NCBI GenBank assembly: GCA_009801015.1
Contig: VHZZ01000023.1
Span: 37,389 to 101,388, forward strand
Direction: 5' to 3'
Origin: Silene noctiflora
Taxonomy: Eukaryota > Streptophyta > Magnoliopsida > Caryophyllales > Caryophyllaceae
Length of the DNA: 64,000 nt
Position numbers and translations under genes: made by a program. Shown in pieces: positions 48,566 to 60,451 of this stretch (positions are counted from its first letter, which is position 1; every line of letters starts with the position of its first letter). A model generated the notes under the pieces. The model saw nothing but the letters and a program-made list of their open reading frames with translations. It did no database searches and was not told where the DNA came from.

Positions 48566-49548
48566 TGACCACTATCATCAATGTTGATGATACAAAGGGA
48601 TTGGACGAATTTTACAGCTGAGCCAGATATATTGATGGACAACTTATGGGTGGTTATCAGTGATGTTTAAAAGGGTATAGGTGATTGTGGTTTTTAGTGG
48701 TTAGGGAAGTGAGATAAGAATGAGAGTTTATGTGTTTGGAAAGCCGACTGATTTATTAGATAATGAAGGGTGGAAGTGGAAAGAAAAAATGTTTGCTTAA
48801 AGGGAGCAAATCCCTGAAATCAGGCGTAGAGTACTTGAGATTATTTAGGAAGCGTGGGAAATCCTTCTTTATACAGGTTATCAAATGAGGGTTTTAAACG
48901 ACTTGCTTCTCCTCTTGGGTGAAGCACATTTCGGGCGTACATGTCAAAGGGAGTTTGGGAGGGCTACCTATCAACAAGCAACAACTAACTAAGCATTCAC
49001 TTAGAGTTTACAAGGGTAGGCTATGAGTAAAAAAGGTCATAAGCTCTCAGACATGGGGCATCTTGGTTGAGTCGCATTCATTATGAGTTATAAAAGCCAG
49101 AGACATATGTAACGTCATACCTCATATTCCGATAAAAAAAATTTAGTGTAGTCAGTTCACCAATTCACCACAACTGCCTTCCCTATGCTACCTTTATGTT
49201 CACTAGGCTACCCATGCATTAACCACCACCTATGACGTCCCTCATCACCCGTCACCTCTAACGGGTTGTTCATCATATGTTACCATTTAAAAATCTCAAA
49301 CCCTAATTTATAAAGCCAAAGTAATAAAAAACATCTACAAAATACGATATTAATTTATCGATTAATTGTAATTTAGAATTTGAACACATCTTTTTCAATC
49401 AAAGTTCACAATGGAATACATTTGATCTGATGTGGTTTGGTAAGTAACTAATGTAGAAATATGACAGAATTAGGTTTGTTGTTTCTTAATAATCTAAAGG
49501 TATGCAAATGAAAAATAATGCTAAATAACTACAATATTGATTAAAAAA

Positions 49549-49660
49549 CGTATATATCGAGAAGTAAATCGAGTCGCGGATTGGTTAGCTAATGAAGGAA
49601 TTTATTCGTCTCCGACCACTACTATCATCAGGGGCATCTTAAAATATATGGAGGTCCGGT
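49549..49660 (+). pseudogene. LINE RNase H fragment
   Basis: One frame reads RIYREVNRVADWLANEGIYS, the typical C-terminal end of the plant LINE (RVT_3-type) RNase H domain, where REGNxVADWLAN is the common wording. Only about 37 codons are recognisable and no reverse transcriptase lies nearby, so this is a scrap of an old non-LTR element. Confidence 0.6.
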
Positions 49661-49953
49661 GCACCAGAAATAAAATGAAGCTCCAAAATCCCACACATTA
49701 ATGCATAAGTATACTATGCTTCGAGATTTGTATTGGATTTCATAAAAAAAAGCTTGTAAATTCGGTGACCAAAACCGGAGGCCCGGTTCCCGCGCCCAAG
49801 GCCTTAGATGCTCCTGTCTATCATTGACAAATGACACTCCACATGCGGAACTCCGATCTATCATACGCGAAGACGTCTTAGGAGTTTTTTTTTCCTCGTT
49901 TAGTTATTAAGTTAATTTTGGAGCTTCGTCCCTCTTACGTACCAAAAATAATA

Positions 49954-50160
49954 CTCCCTCCGTCCCGGTCATTTGTTGTCCTTTGGTTTTGGCACAAAGA
50001 CCAAGGAAAGAGGAGAGAACCAATTAGGAGATGACAAATGGACTAAATTGAATGTGAAAGACCAAATCACTCATCAAATGCAATCCTAAAATAGAAACGA
50101 CAACAATTCATTGAGACACCCAAAAATGGAAAAGGACAACAAATAACCGGGACAGAGGAG
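49954..50160. mobile_element. Stowaway MITE
   Basis: A 207-bp element with TA on both sides (49952-49953 and 50161-50162). The left end CTCCCTCCGTCCCGGTCATT and the right end, reversed, CTCCTCTGTCCCGGTTATT both continue into TGTTGTCC, a 27-bp inverted repeat with about three differences. This is textbook Stowaway (Tc1/mariner-derived). Non-coding. Confidence 0.9.
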
Positions 50161-51512
50161 TAATTAAAAAACATACTGTGAATATTAAATACACTATATT
50201 ATTGGGATTTGATTTTAAAGCGAGTGAAGGACAATTAATTTTGGGACGTGCTTTTTCACATACGGATTTTACTCTTTCACATACGTCTTTTACAATTTTA
50301 CCCTTGTCATTTTTTTCCCTCACTTAATTGAATTTTTCATCTCCCTTTACTTCAGCTTCCTTCTGGATTTACCATTGCCATCACTGGTCACATTTGAAGC
50401 AGCCAAGCAGGCAGCTGACTCGTTTTATATGAGATCGGTATTCATTATATTGACGTTGGGAAGAAAGTTAAAAACAGAGTGAGAATTTGGAACTGGGTCA
50501 CACCCCAAGCATTCCCTAAAAATGTCAGATAAACCACTAAAGTATTTGACTCACGATGAGCAATAGCTACGAAGTACAACGAAGCACCCCGCATTTCAAT
50601 AAATACTCCACATTATTCGTTCACTAAATAATTCGAGACGAAGTACAACGAAGCACCCCTCACACTCACCCGTCTCGCATAATGTGGAGAATTGATAAAT
50701 CATAAACCCTAATTGATAACAATCGTTAAAAACTAAACATATTAACTAAAATAAACTCTAATAATTTCGACAAAACATATTANTAATCGTTAAAAACGAC
50801 TATATTCGTTCACTAATCGGAGAATTTCAATCCATTATTCAAGTGTTTAGATCCATTAGATTCGATTTTAGGGAAAAAAGATACATGTAAAACTTAATTT
50901 GGGTAGGTTTAAGAAGAAGGGTATTATATGGAAAGTTAATGAAAAAGTGTATGTGAAAGAGTAAAATCTGTACGTGAAAAAGTAATTCCGTTAATTTTTT
51001 GTTAATACTTTATCAAGAACATTTTGGTGAGCATGAAAATGTGATGTTTCCCCATTGGGTTAGGCAGCTTAGGCTCCATGTTGAGTTGGACCCAAACTTA
51101 AAATCAAAGGCCTAATCTGTCTCTCCGGAAACCGGATTACATCTTCATGAATTCCCGCCATCTTCTCAAAACTAATTCCACAAAATATATCGCCCTCCGA
51201 TAATCTCTGATCAAATTCTATCGCCAACGACATCGTTTCGGTCTCCCTGCTCCCATCCGCAGCCTCTTCCTCCTTCATTACTTCCAACTTTTCTCCCTCC
51301 ATCGGCCTCCAGGTTTTCATCAATTTCAAATTTATTAGGTGGATAGTTTATCAGGATTTTGATCGATTTAGGTTATTTTATTGATTAACTATATATATAA
51401 TTCACTTTATATTGAATTGGTTCTAGATTTACCATGTCCAATTGCCGGCTTTGTTCAAGATTAATATACATGTGATTTAATTTCTAAGAGATTTCCGTTC
51501 TTTTTGTCTGTG

Positions 51513-51525
51513 TATAAAACCCTAG
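51513..51525 (+). promoter_or_regulatory. TATA box plus telo-box, promoter-like
   Basis: TATAAAA (51513-51519) overlaps the telo-box AAACCCTAG (51517-51525). In plants this pairing is common just upstream of transcription starts of ribosomal-protein and snoRNA genes. A pyrimidine-rich stretch follows, with candidate splice sites further on, but no protein frame. It could start a non-coding transcript. Confidence 0.35.
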
Positions 51526-54270
51526 ATTCCCTAACAAGCATCGTTCAAGTTGCGTCTCTTTCCTCCAAATTTCCGCATTCAAACACACTCCTCTTAAGCT
51601 CAAAGGATTCGCGTCTAGACTAATTATAAATTCAAATTGGTAACCTCCAGTGAAAACAAAAAAAAGAATTACCGACTATGTTGTTTCACTTATTTTGACT
51701 TGAATCGACTGAAATGAGCTCCGTGATGTTTCATTTTTGTCGACTGGATTTTGTCTCTCTTCCTGAGCTGTTACAGTGCTGAATTTGAGGTAATTAGATG
51801 CAAAATTATTGTTTCAGGACAAAATGATACAGCTTCCTTTCGTGTTTGTCGATGTGTTGTGTGCAAAACCACTGAGGGATCTAGATCAAGTAGCAGTCAG
51901 TTCATTTCCTCCCACCCACTGCGCGCGACACCTTTTCACAAAGGTTAGATATAAAGTTTTCATGGACTTTATTATTGTCTTCCTTGTAAATTTATCTGAA
52001 TCCGTATTTCTCTTCAAAGGACTCACTTTGTTTTATAATACTGACTTGCATGTTTTACTTATGTGAAGCTAAGGGAAGATTGTCACCTCAAATAAGGAGG
52101 CAGGATTCATGTACGCCTTTTTTCCAATGGTTTGACGGTTGCTTGTATTGATGCAAATATGTTTTGCCTGGTCGAATCGTAAACTTAGAAGTCGTCTTCA
52201 GCTTATCCCTTCAAAACAGGTACTGTTGTTGCCTGGTAGATTAAACTTCCGATTTTAAAAACTTGTTGCTTTAAAATGTTTCTTCTGCTCCCAAGTGGTT
52301 ACAAATTCTTATATATCTCCAGTACCGATTTTTTTGTTGCTTGCCTCTGTCGTTGAATGGCTGACAAAGGGTTGATTGGTTTAGGCCATATTGTTATTAG
52401 TTTGTTTAAAACTGAAATCTAGATACATGAAGCTGTTGGTGGTTTAATTCTAATGAATGTTCGACCACAATAAGGTGACGATTGCAGTTTTGGGTCTCCT
52501 GCAACAATGCTACTACCATAACGCGCTGACCCTTAGATCAGCCTTTAAAAAATTCTATCTCCTAGGCAGGTGTAAAACAAGTTAACCATGTGTCTGGGTG
52601 CATGTGGCCATGTTTCTAAAGGCCTTACTCATTTATTCAATCATACTTGGTATTTCTCAAGCTGTAGGGGTTGATATTCTGTGATGAAACTCATCACTGT
52701 TGAGTGTAAGTAAGTCGTGAAACTGATTTGTTTATTGAACGGAAAAATGAGAAATCCGGAAGTTTTGGATGATTGATTGGATCGAAAAGCCTAGGTAGCC
52801 TTTAAATGAAGCCTTATATAAACATGTTGCATAACTTTCCTTGATCACCTTTTTAGGTGAACACTGTACAATTGTTCTATATATGAAGTAATCAAAGTTT
52901 AAGATTATAACACGCAAGCAACAAAGAGAATGACGGCACCTAATCAGCTTGTTAGGATTTTTAATCCAAGTACATAATAGTTTTACATATGACTCTAGAA
53001 GTGAGTGGTACAACGGTCCCCACTTAAGTGTTCATAATCTATTTTCATTATTTGTAGGAATCTTACAGCATTTGGATCCATGCCGCAAATATGACATTGG
53101 AAGGCTAAGGGGCATCGAAGGATTGTCGACGTCAAAATGTAAGTTTTTGGATCCATTTTAAAATAATGCATATTATAAAATGTTAAAACTTGACCCAAAT
53201 GGGTGTTAGCATAATGATACGGAGGAGTAATATTCTTGGGACATTTTCCTGGACGGTACATCAAGTTGAGGCTTGCTTTTCTATTTTTGTTCCTTTGTTT
53301 CAAGTAGGTACTTGGAAAATTAGGGTGGGGCTTTCTGGTGAATGCATAACTGCATTATATTATGCATGTGCTCTTATATGAAAAGTGAACAAAGATGGCG
53401 ACAGGTCGGGGAACTTTAAACTACTCTTTTCATCTTCTTGCCTAAGTTTCTTCTAAAATGGTGTATGTTTGCCAGCTTCACTGAAGCAAAGCCCATGTAC
53501 ATTAGTATAATTTGGACAACACTTATTTTGCTTTTCATTTACATTTTCTCATTTTTGGACCTTCACAATAATAATATTATGTACGGAGTACTTACTCTCT
53601 ACCTCAATTATTGGACCTTCACATTTTAATGGAGAGCTTGCTTTCATGGGCTTTACTACATGTCCACAACTCCACATTAACACCAAGAGAGTTCATTTTT
53701 TCATGCAGAGCATATGAAATTATTTGAATTAATAACCCATGCTATCACTTTAGATAATGTTAATTACTCGTAATTATTCTTAATCTAATGATACCCATCG
53801 AGAAAGATTATTTTCTTCAGTTTGCTTTTTTTGTTCGTCTTCCACATTGGTTCGTTATATTAATACCCTTATATATAACAGAAGATGTCATGGCAGGACT
53901 ACATGACATAATGTTTAAGCTCCACACTGAAGACATTAAAATTTTTCAATGGGATAGTAGAGTACAATTAGAACGTGCCCGTAAGTCTGGCACTCTTTTT
54001 TTCCGACTTGTGCGGTAAAATGTTTAAAAGCTTTTTTCTCTACCATTTCCGTTGAGAAATTACTCATAGGGTCAGTCCTACCTGAAGTTTGCATCTATTT
54101 TTAAGGTTGGAAGTGTTCAGGTGACGTAGAGAAATCAAGCTTGCCCTTACCTGTACGGCTCTACACTGTAGCAGCATATTTTACTGTTTTAGGAAATGAT
54201 CCATTTGCCATCCTTCCAAAGTTACAACTGTTGCCCATCCATATATTATAGGCACAGCTCTTATTTTCAA

Positions 54271-54465
54271 TACAAATTCTCATCGAAGACGGACACTATC
54301 CGTCACAAGCTGAAAACGGATAGTGTTCTCACAATATGCAAGTGACACTATTCATTGGGTGTTCCATTTTTCCCCCACTTACCCTTCCACTTGCCTTATT
54401 GTGAGAGGGGTACTATCTGTCTTCAGATTGTGACGGATATTGTCCGTCACAATTAGCACATTTGT
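54271..54465. mobile_element. GTGACGG-family foldback, complete copy
   Basis: About 195 bp flanked by the direct repeat ATTTTCAA (8-9 bp; 54263-54270 and 54466-54473). The left arm has ACACTATCCGTCACAAGCTG and the right arm, reversed, has ACAATATCCGTCACAATCTG. Both end in TACAAAT-like tips. The middle contains CCACTTACCCTTCCACTTGC, which recurs in the copy near 55.5 kb. Non-coding. Confidence 0.8.
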
Positions 54466-55320
54466 ATTTTCAAATTGGTGCTCTACTGTCTTTTCATTGG
54501 CTTGATTTGTATCAACACATGAATGGTCCTTTAAATTCCACGAGAGTAGCCAATCAATATACTGTTTATGTACAACACAATTAACATCACTTGAAAACTA
54601 TTTCTTCTTCTTTGTCTTGGCTTGGGGATAGATTCATCATTTAGGATAAGACTAACTTATTTCATCGTTTCACCCAAACGAGTTTAAGTTAAAGTCATCG
54701 ACATTCAAACTTATTCGAAAGAGTTGGATAAGGAACATGATTGTCTAACATAGGCTATAAAGTCAACCACTTTGTTCATCTCACTACTTAATATTTAAGT
54801 ATTACTCAAACCCTCTCCAATCACCGAGTCATTCTCTTCTTCATCATACTTTCTGTCCTTGTATCTCACATTTGCTTAATTTTCAATCTGACTCTCTTTT
54901 ACTACCGGAGTATTATTTTTACTCTTAAAAATATCATTTTTACCCTATCGTGTACTATCCTACTCCATTCTCTTTCACGTTGCCTATTTTTTTCTCCCTC
55001 ACATTATCATTATTTTATTACCACTATTCTGCGTGTTTAGCATGTCTTAATGTTGCTGAACACAACATTTCTCAAAAAAGTGATGGTAGTGCAACATGAT
55101 TGCATGGCCATGTCCTAAAAAAATCGCTGCACATTATTTAACTGTTCAACTGTTGGAAATAATTTCAAGAAATAAAGGTCTATTTATATTTTTGATGAAG
55201 TACTACGAAGTACGAACTGAGCTGATAACAAATAAATTATCACATTGAGTTGCCAGTTTTGAAATTGCAAAATGTTTCGATGATGGAATAACTTTTCTTT
55301 TTAAAATGTTGTTAATTAAA

Positions 55321-55580
55321 CTACAATGCGTTTTGCTTGTGACGGCCACAAATTGTTACGGGATAAATGTTACCACTTTAAATAAAATGTAACCATCAAT
55401 TTTCACATTTTGGGTCTGTCACAAATGAGAATTTGTGATTAACAGAAAGTCTTGCTTGTAACATCTCACAGTCTATCTCCCACTTATCCTTCCACTTGCT
55501 CTTTAATTTGCTCATTATGAAAGGTCACAAGCTTGTGACGGAATAATACTCACAAATGAGAATGTCTTTGTGAATAAACA
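55321..55580. mobile_element. Two adjacent GTGACGG-family foldbacks
   Basis: The first piece (about 55331-55440) runs from CTTGTGACGGCCACAAATTG to GTCTGTCACAAATGAGAATT. The second (about 55440-55580) contains CCACTTATCCTTCCACTTGC and ends GTCACAAGCTTGTGACGG, then CACAAATGAGAATG. The first shares ATCAATTTTCACATTTTGGG with the piece near position 180. One may have inserted beside or into the other. Confidence 0.65.
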
Positions 55581-56298
55581 TTCAGAGTTGAGTAAAATTT
55601 CTTGTAGTTAATGGATTCTCATAAATTTGGATATTCTTTGCTGTTAGGCATGCTGTATGTCATTGGATGACTCGGCCCTAACGTGTGATATGTACCTAGA
55701 GGCTATAGATGACTTTGTAGCTATTGACTTCGTCCTAGCTTTTTCGCAGTTTTATAGAAGTACTCCTTATAATTTATGTTTCTTCCAAAAAAAAAGCATA
55801 CTAGTGGCTAATTTAAGTGACGGTTTTACTAAACACAATCCAACTCACAAGTTCTTTTAAAAGAAATTTCTGAGTGAACAACAAGCCGGCTAGGCTGTAA
55901 CTTACATGTTGACCGAGAGGTTTATATGACTAAAATTTCACTCTATGTAAAAATAATGAGCAAGGATCCTCTCAATTTTATAAAAGAAATAGTGGGTACA
56001 TTTCCCTCTCACAAAACAATTTATTGTTGTTTTCATTCCACTTGCTTTTACCTTTATTTTTTATGCTAATATCGGGTCCGTTAGATTATTACAAGATAAA
56101 ATCTAGACCATTTACCCTCTATTTCTTTAAGGAAATGAAGAGGATCCTAATTGAAAAATAACCAACATTTTGGAGCAAAGCTATTCGCTGAATAGGTGAC
56201 TTTCCATTAATTGTATACATAAATTCTCATTGGTGCTCTTCTTTCTACTTTTTCTTATTCGTATTAGTTATGTATATTGGTTTTTAATATAAAATAAA

Positions 56299-56607
56299 GG
56301 GATATTCTACCTGGTACCCCTCAATTTTTCGACTTTCTACATGTTACTCTTACACTTTTAAAAACATACATGGTACCCCTAATTGTTGTCATTATCACTA
56401 AGTATACCCCTAAACTTTATTTTCCGTCAATTAAACTCAGTTTTAGGCGTTAAGTGATTACCTAGACGCGTAACCAAGCTTGTCATTTATCATCCCATGA
56501 CATAAAGCCTATACTAGGTTCAATTAGGGGTACCATGTATGTTTTAAAAAGTGTAGGGGTACCATGTAGAAAGTCGAATAATTGAGGGGTACCATGTAGA
56601 ATATCCC
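56299..56607. mobile_element. 309-bp MITE with 9-bp target duplication
   Basis: Flanked by TAAAATAAA (56290-56298 and 56608-56616). The arms are about 90 bp: GGGATATTCTACCTGGTACC on the left against GGGATATTCTACATGGTACC on the right reversed. Each arm repeats CATGGTACCCCT two or three times. Non-coding; the 9-bp duplication suggests a Mutator-like source. Confidence 0.85.
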
Positions 56608-59600
56608 TAAAATAAAAATAGGTTGACCAACGATGATTTATTGTATATTATGATGGAATAAAGCAAAATAACTCACTAAGATAGGTGTTGTTTTATGGTA
56701 GTTTATATCCTGACTCATTGAGAAAATTGTCTCACGAGGATTAAATGTTGTTTTTGTCTTGGAGGTGACTGGTGAGAATGAGTGACCCAACCCGCAATTA
56801 TGATGTTCATGAGTTATGACAACTAGTGTTGCTAGTTACCTGAAATTATTTAAAGACCCTTGTATGCTAGCTAAATTTGCAATTTATCCCTTACTAATTT
56901 ACTCTCCCACCCTTTAATTCCGTCAAAATTGCCCAATCCAAACAAGTCGTAGGAATCTAATAGTGGTGTTAGAACTTAGAACTGAACTAGTTAGATTGAT
57001 AAAGCCTGTTAAGTAACACAAGTACATAATTAACAATGTTTGACTCTTGCCTCCAGTGGTAAAGTTGGCTGACGTAAGCGGAAGGAAGTGAAGGTTTGGA
57101 GTTATTAGAATGACGTAGATGTTGTAAGACTTGGTATGCACATATGCTTTTAATAAGTATTGAATGATAGAACATCATGTCTTTATGAGGTGGACCTTTT
57201 GTTTATTGCTCAACACCAGTAGGCAGTAGCTTCCAATGCCGCTTTTAATACTCCTCTGCCTTGTAAGATGAATGAATACAGTTGGCGAGAAAAGGCAAAC
57301 ACAACAAGCCTCACTACTACAATCCAACAACCAAGCAAATTCATAGTCCTTTGCGTTTTCAGGGGCCCTGTAACAGTCTAACGTATTAAGCCTTGCTGCT
57401 GTTGCATTTAGAGACATCTCATTAGGAAATACTACAAGTTAATACATGTCTGTAGAGAGATTGATAAATAAGAGGTTTGAGAATAACTCCAATGTTAGTT
57501 ATACAATCATTGTCGTGTTTGTGTACCAACGACTTTTACTTGAGTTGATAGTTTGATACATTTACTTGGTCTTAGTGTAAAGGGTACTCCGTATCATGTT
57601 AGGAAGCATATTATGATTTTTGACGTTCGATAGTTTACAAATCCCTTTTAATTAAATCTACGATTATATCTTAAAGCATAACATACAACATGCAACGACG
57701 TAGATGGTAGATCCTTGTCATCAACTAAAAGTGTTTGCAATTTTCTTCCTTCTTGATATGTGTTCATGATTTCTATGTTGGTCACGATCTTTGGAATTTA
57801 TGCGAAGTCCCTTGCTGGTTGCTTCGTATTCATATGTCATTGTCTTCTTTGGGACCATATTCACTTGAACTCACAAGGTTACTGATGTTATGTGTTTTTA
57901 TTCTTTTGTTTTCACCTCCACAATAATCAATATTGGCAGTCAAGTTCGTCCTAGTATTTCTCTTAATCATTAACTTATATATGTTAAAGAACTCTTAATC
58001 ATTGACTTATAGATGTTAAAGACTTGTAGAGTTATAGGGTTTGCGTGTGAAAGATGAAAATCTCCTATACTATCGCATAAAATGAAGTGTGAAAGTATTG
58101 TATCAAAGGAATATAGTTATAGTGAACAGATCGAAGTGCTAAAGAAAATAGTGGTTAATGAACTCAAGATTATATACTTGTTAGTTGAGTTTTCAATGTT
58201 ATTCTTATATTGCTAGTTCTTGCCTAAATAACTGTAATAAGTACTCCATAATAATATTTTATTCATAGTTGATATTTTTTGTCTCTTGTTATTCTTACCT
58301 TGTGTTGGTTGCGCAAGTGTAAAGTTTCATACATCTAACCCTTCCTTTATCCCACAATTTACGGGAGTCTTTGCAGCACTGGGTTAACGTTAATGATATT
58401 GTTGAAGCTATACACTATCCTGAGTAGGATGTTCAAGTCTCAGATTTGTAGGATTTCCCGGGGTTGAACCACTCAAGTGAAGAAGGCTATTGTATTATTT
58501 TGAAGGTCCAAAAACTAAATTGAAACTGAAGATGTGGGGGAAAGGGGGGGAGGAAGCCCAAGGAAGGAGACAGAAGCCAATGTGAGACACACTGAACAGT
58601 AAACACAATAAAGTAATCACATACCATAACTTTCCTCTTGTGTACTTATCTTTTTCACTCCAAAAAGTTGAAAGCAACAACACTCTGTCCCTCTCCCTTC
58701 CACTCGTTTTTTCGGTATTCATTTCCAAATTCACAAATTTACCAACTTTCTTGTGCTATTTACTGCAAGGCTACTACCCTTAAAAGGAAGCCTGACCCTG
58801 CTTCCCTTCCTTAAGGTCTTTCTAATAAACACACATTAGTTTTTTTTAACTCACATCAAACTTCTATTTACTGCAAAGGAATCCAAAGCATTTGTTTCAA
58901 GATTCTCTCTCAAATTTCCAAGCATTGTACCAATAATTTACTGCCTTCTCTTTTAACACAGTCCTTCTGCTCAAAGAAAGCCTATAACTCTATAACTGCT
59001 TACCCCCATCATTTGGTTTTCCTTTCTCCTCCCTTTCTCTCTCTTTCTCACTGTCTCATCCACACTGCAGCCTTATAAATTATACTCTAATTAGATTTAC
59101 ATTTTGGATTTATTATTATTGGTTTAGTAATGGAGTTAATGACAAACAAGAGATGCCTCAGAACCTCAGATCAGTGTCCTTGTTCTGCTACACTTTTATG
59201 TGAGTTTTTTCTTTTTTTTCTTTTCTTTATTTCACCCTTTATTGCCCTAATAACTTCATTATTACATAAGCATTACCTGTTTTTTTTTAAAACTTTGTCT
59301 CTCTCCCCCTGTGTTATCCCTTCCCTCATTTTCATATTGTCCAAGTTGCACTGTACAGCTTGTTCCTCAGATATTACAGGTACCTATTTTCAGCTGTTGT
59401 TGAATTTATGTATCTAATACTCTTAACTGTATTACTCAGTCGTACTACATTATTCTCTCATCTTTCCTCCTATTCTTGTCAAAAATGAACTCGTGTATTT
59501 CTACCTGCCTATTTCGAGGAATAGATGATTTTTTGTTGACAAAAAGGATTTAGAAAACAAGCCAAACCATCATTTGGAGGAAGACCAATGTTACTGCTTA

Positions 59601-60016
59601 CTATTCCTCATGAAAAAAAATTACTGATTGAAGTGACCCTTTCGGCATTTATGAGAGAAAGCTGCCAGTGGTCCAGCATAAAAGTGTCGTAAATAGGTTG
59701 AATTATTTCCATTTGATCGTGATGCCTCAGCTGAATTTTTCCGGATGATTTTGGATTGGATATAAAAAAAAAGCAGTATTTATGGCTGCGTTGATTTTTT
59801 TCAGTGTGAAGATTAATGTGCTTTAAAGTTCTAGTTTTGTACTGGGTGCATGCAACTTGCAACATTAAGGCTCTTCCTCTTGTCTTTAGTGGTTTCTCAA
59901 AAAAAAAAATTGAGACACACACTTGGGATATGACTGTTATAACTTGAGTTATTTTTATCTGAGTTTTAAACTTGTTTAACATTAGTACTCCGTATCTTTT
60001 ATCTAGTAGCTTTGTA

Positions 60017-60200
60017 GGTGTTGAGTGTTTGATAGATGAACCATCTCAACCAAAACCTCACTTCGTGAGTTTTTGAGGAGTTTTGAGATTCGAAGGAGTT
60101 TTGAGGTTGCCAGATTCGAACCCGTGACCTTCGGTCACACTGACTCTGATACCAAGATAGATGAACCATCTCAACCAAAATCTTAAGGTGATGATTGAGG
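60017..60200 (-). mobile_element. LTR-retrotransposon scrap
   Basis: A fossil fragment on the minus strand. It has a primer-binding-like box TGGTATCAGAG (60144-60154, reverse), the sequence that pairs with initiator tRNA-Met in many plant LTR elements, next to an LTR-end-like segment. A 25-bp segment occurs twice (60031-60055 and 60156-60180). No gag or pol is present and age cannot be judged. Confidence 0.45.
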
Positions 60201-60451
60201 CCCAACTATTATAAATATTCTTATTAGACCTTACTTTACTAGGAGTCTACTGGCTTGGATGGCTTTGCCTGGGATATCACTTCTGCAGTTACGGGCTGAG
60301 TACTCCATATTTCTTTTCCATGTCTATGAGGCATAGAAATATCAAACAACTATGTTAATGAATTTTTTTCCTTTCTCTGATCACTAATTATGTTATTCAA
60401 ATCATAGGAGGATAAGAATTGGGAGTAAAGGATCTGGAAAGGAGGAGTTTT

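Larger units (their letters stand above)
46650..60451. other. Fourteen-kb repeat-rich region without a supported gene
   Basis: This contains the 1.06 kb foldback, a LINE scrap, a Stowaway, three GTGACGG-family pieces, a 309-bp MITE, an LTR-element scrap and a promoter-like site at 51513. The last 1.4 kb (from about 59070) is the probable promoter, leader exon and leader intron of the SPL gene; a TATAAAT sits at 59074-59080. No frame elsewhere shows a plant protein family. Confidence 0.5.

Noticed and set aside
60106-60130. Possible tRNA B box (GGTTCGAATC-like) on the minus strand
   Set aside because: No A box, acceptor stem or anticodon arm can be placed around it; the neighbouring primer-binding-like box points to an LTR-element scrap.
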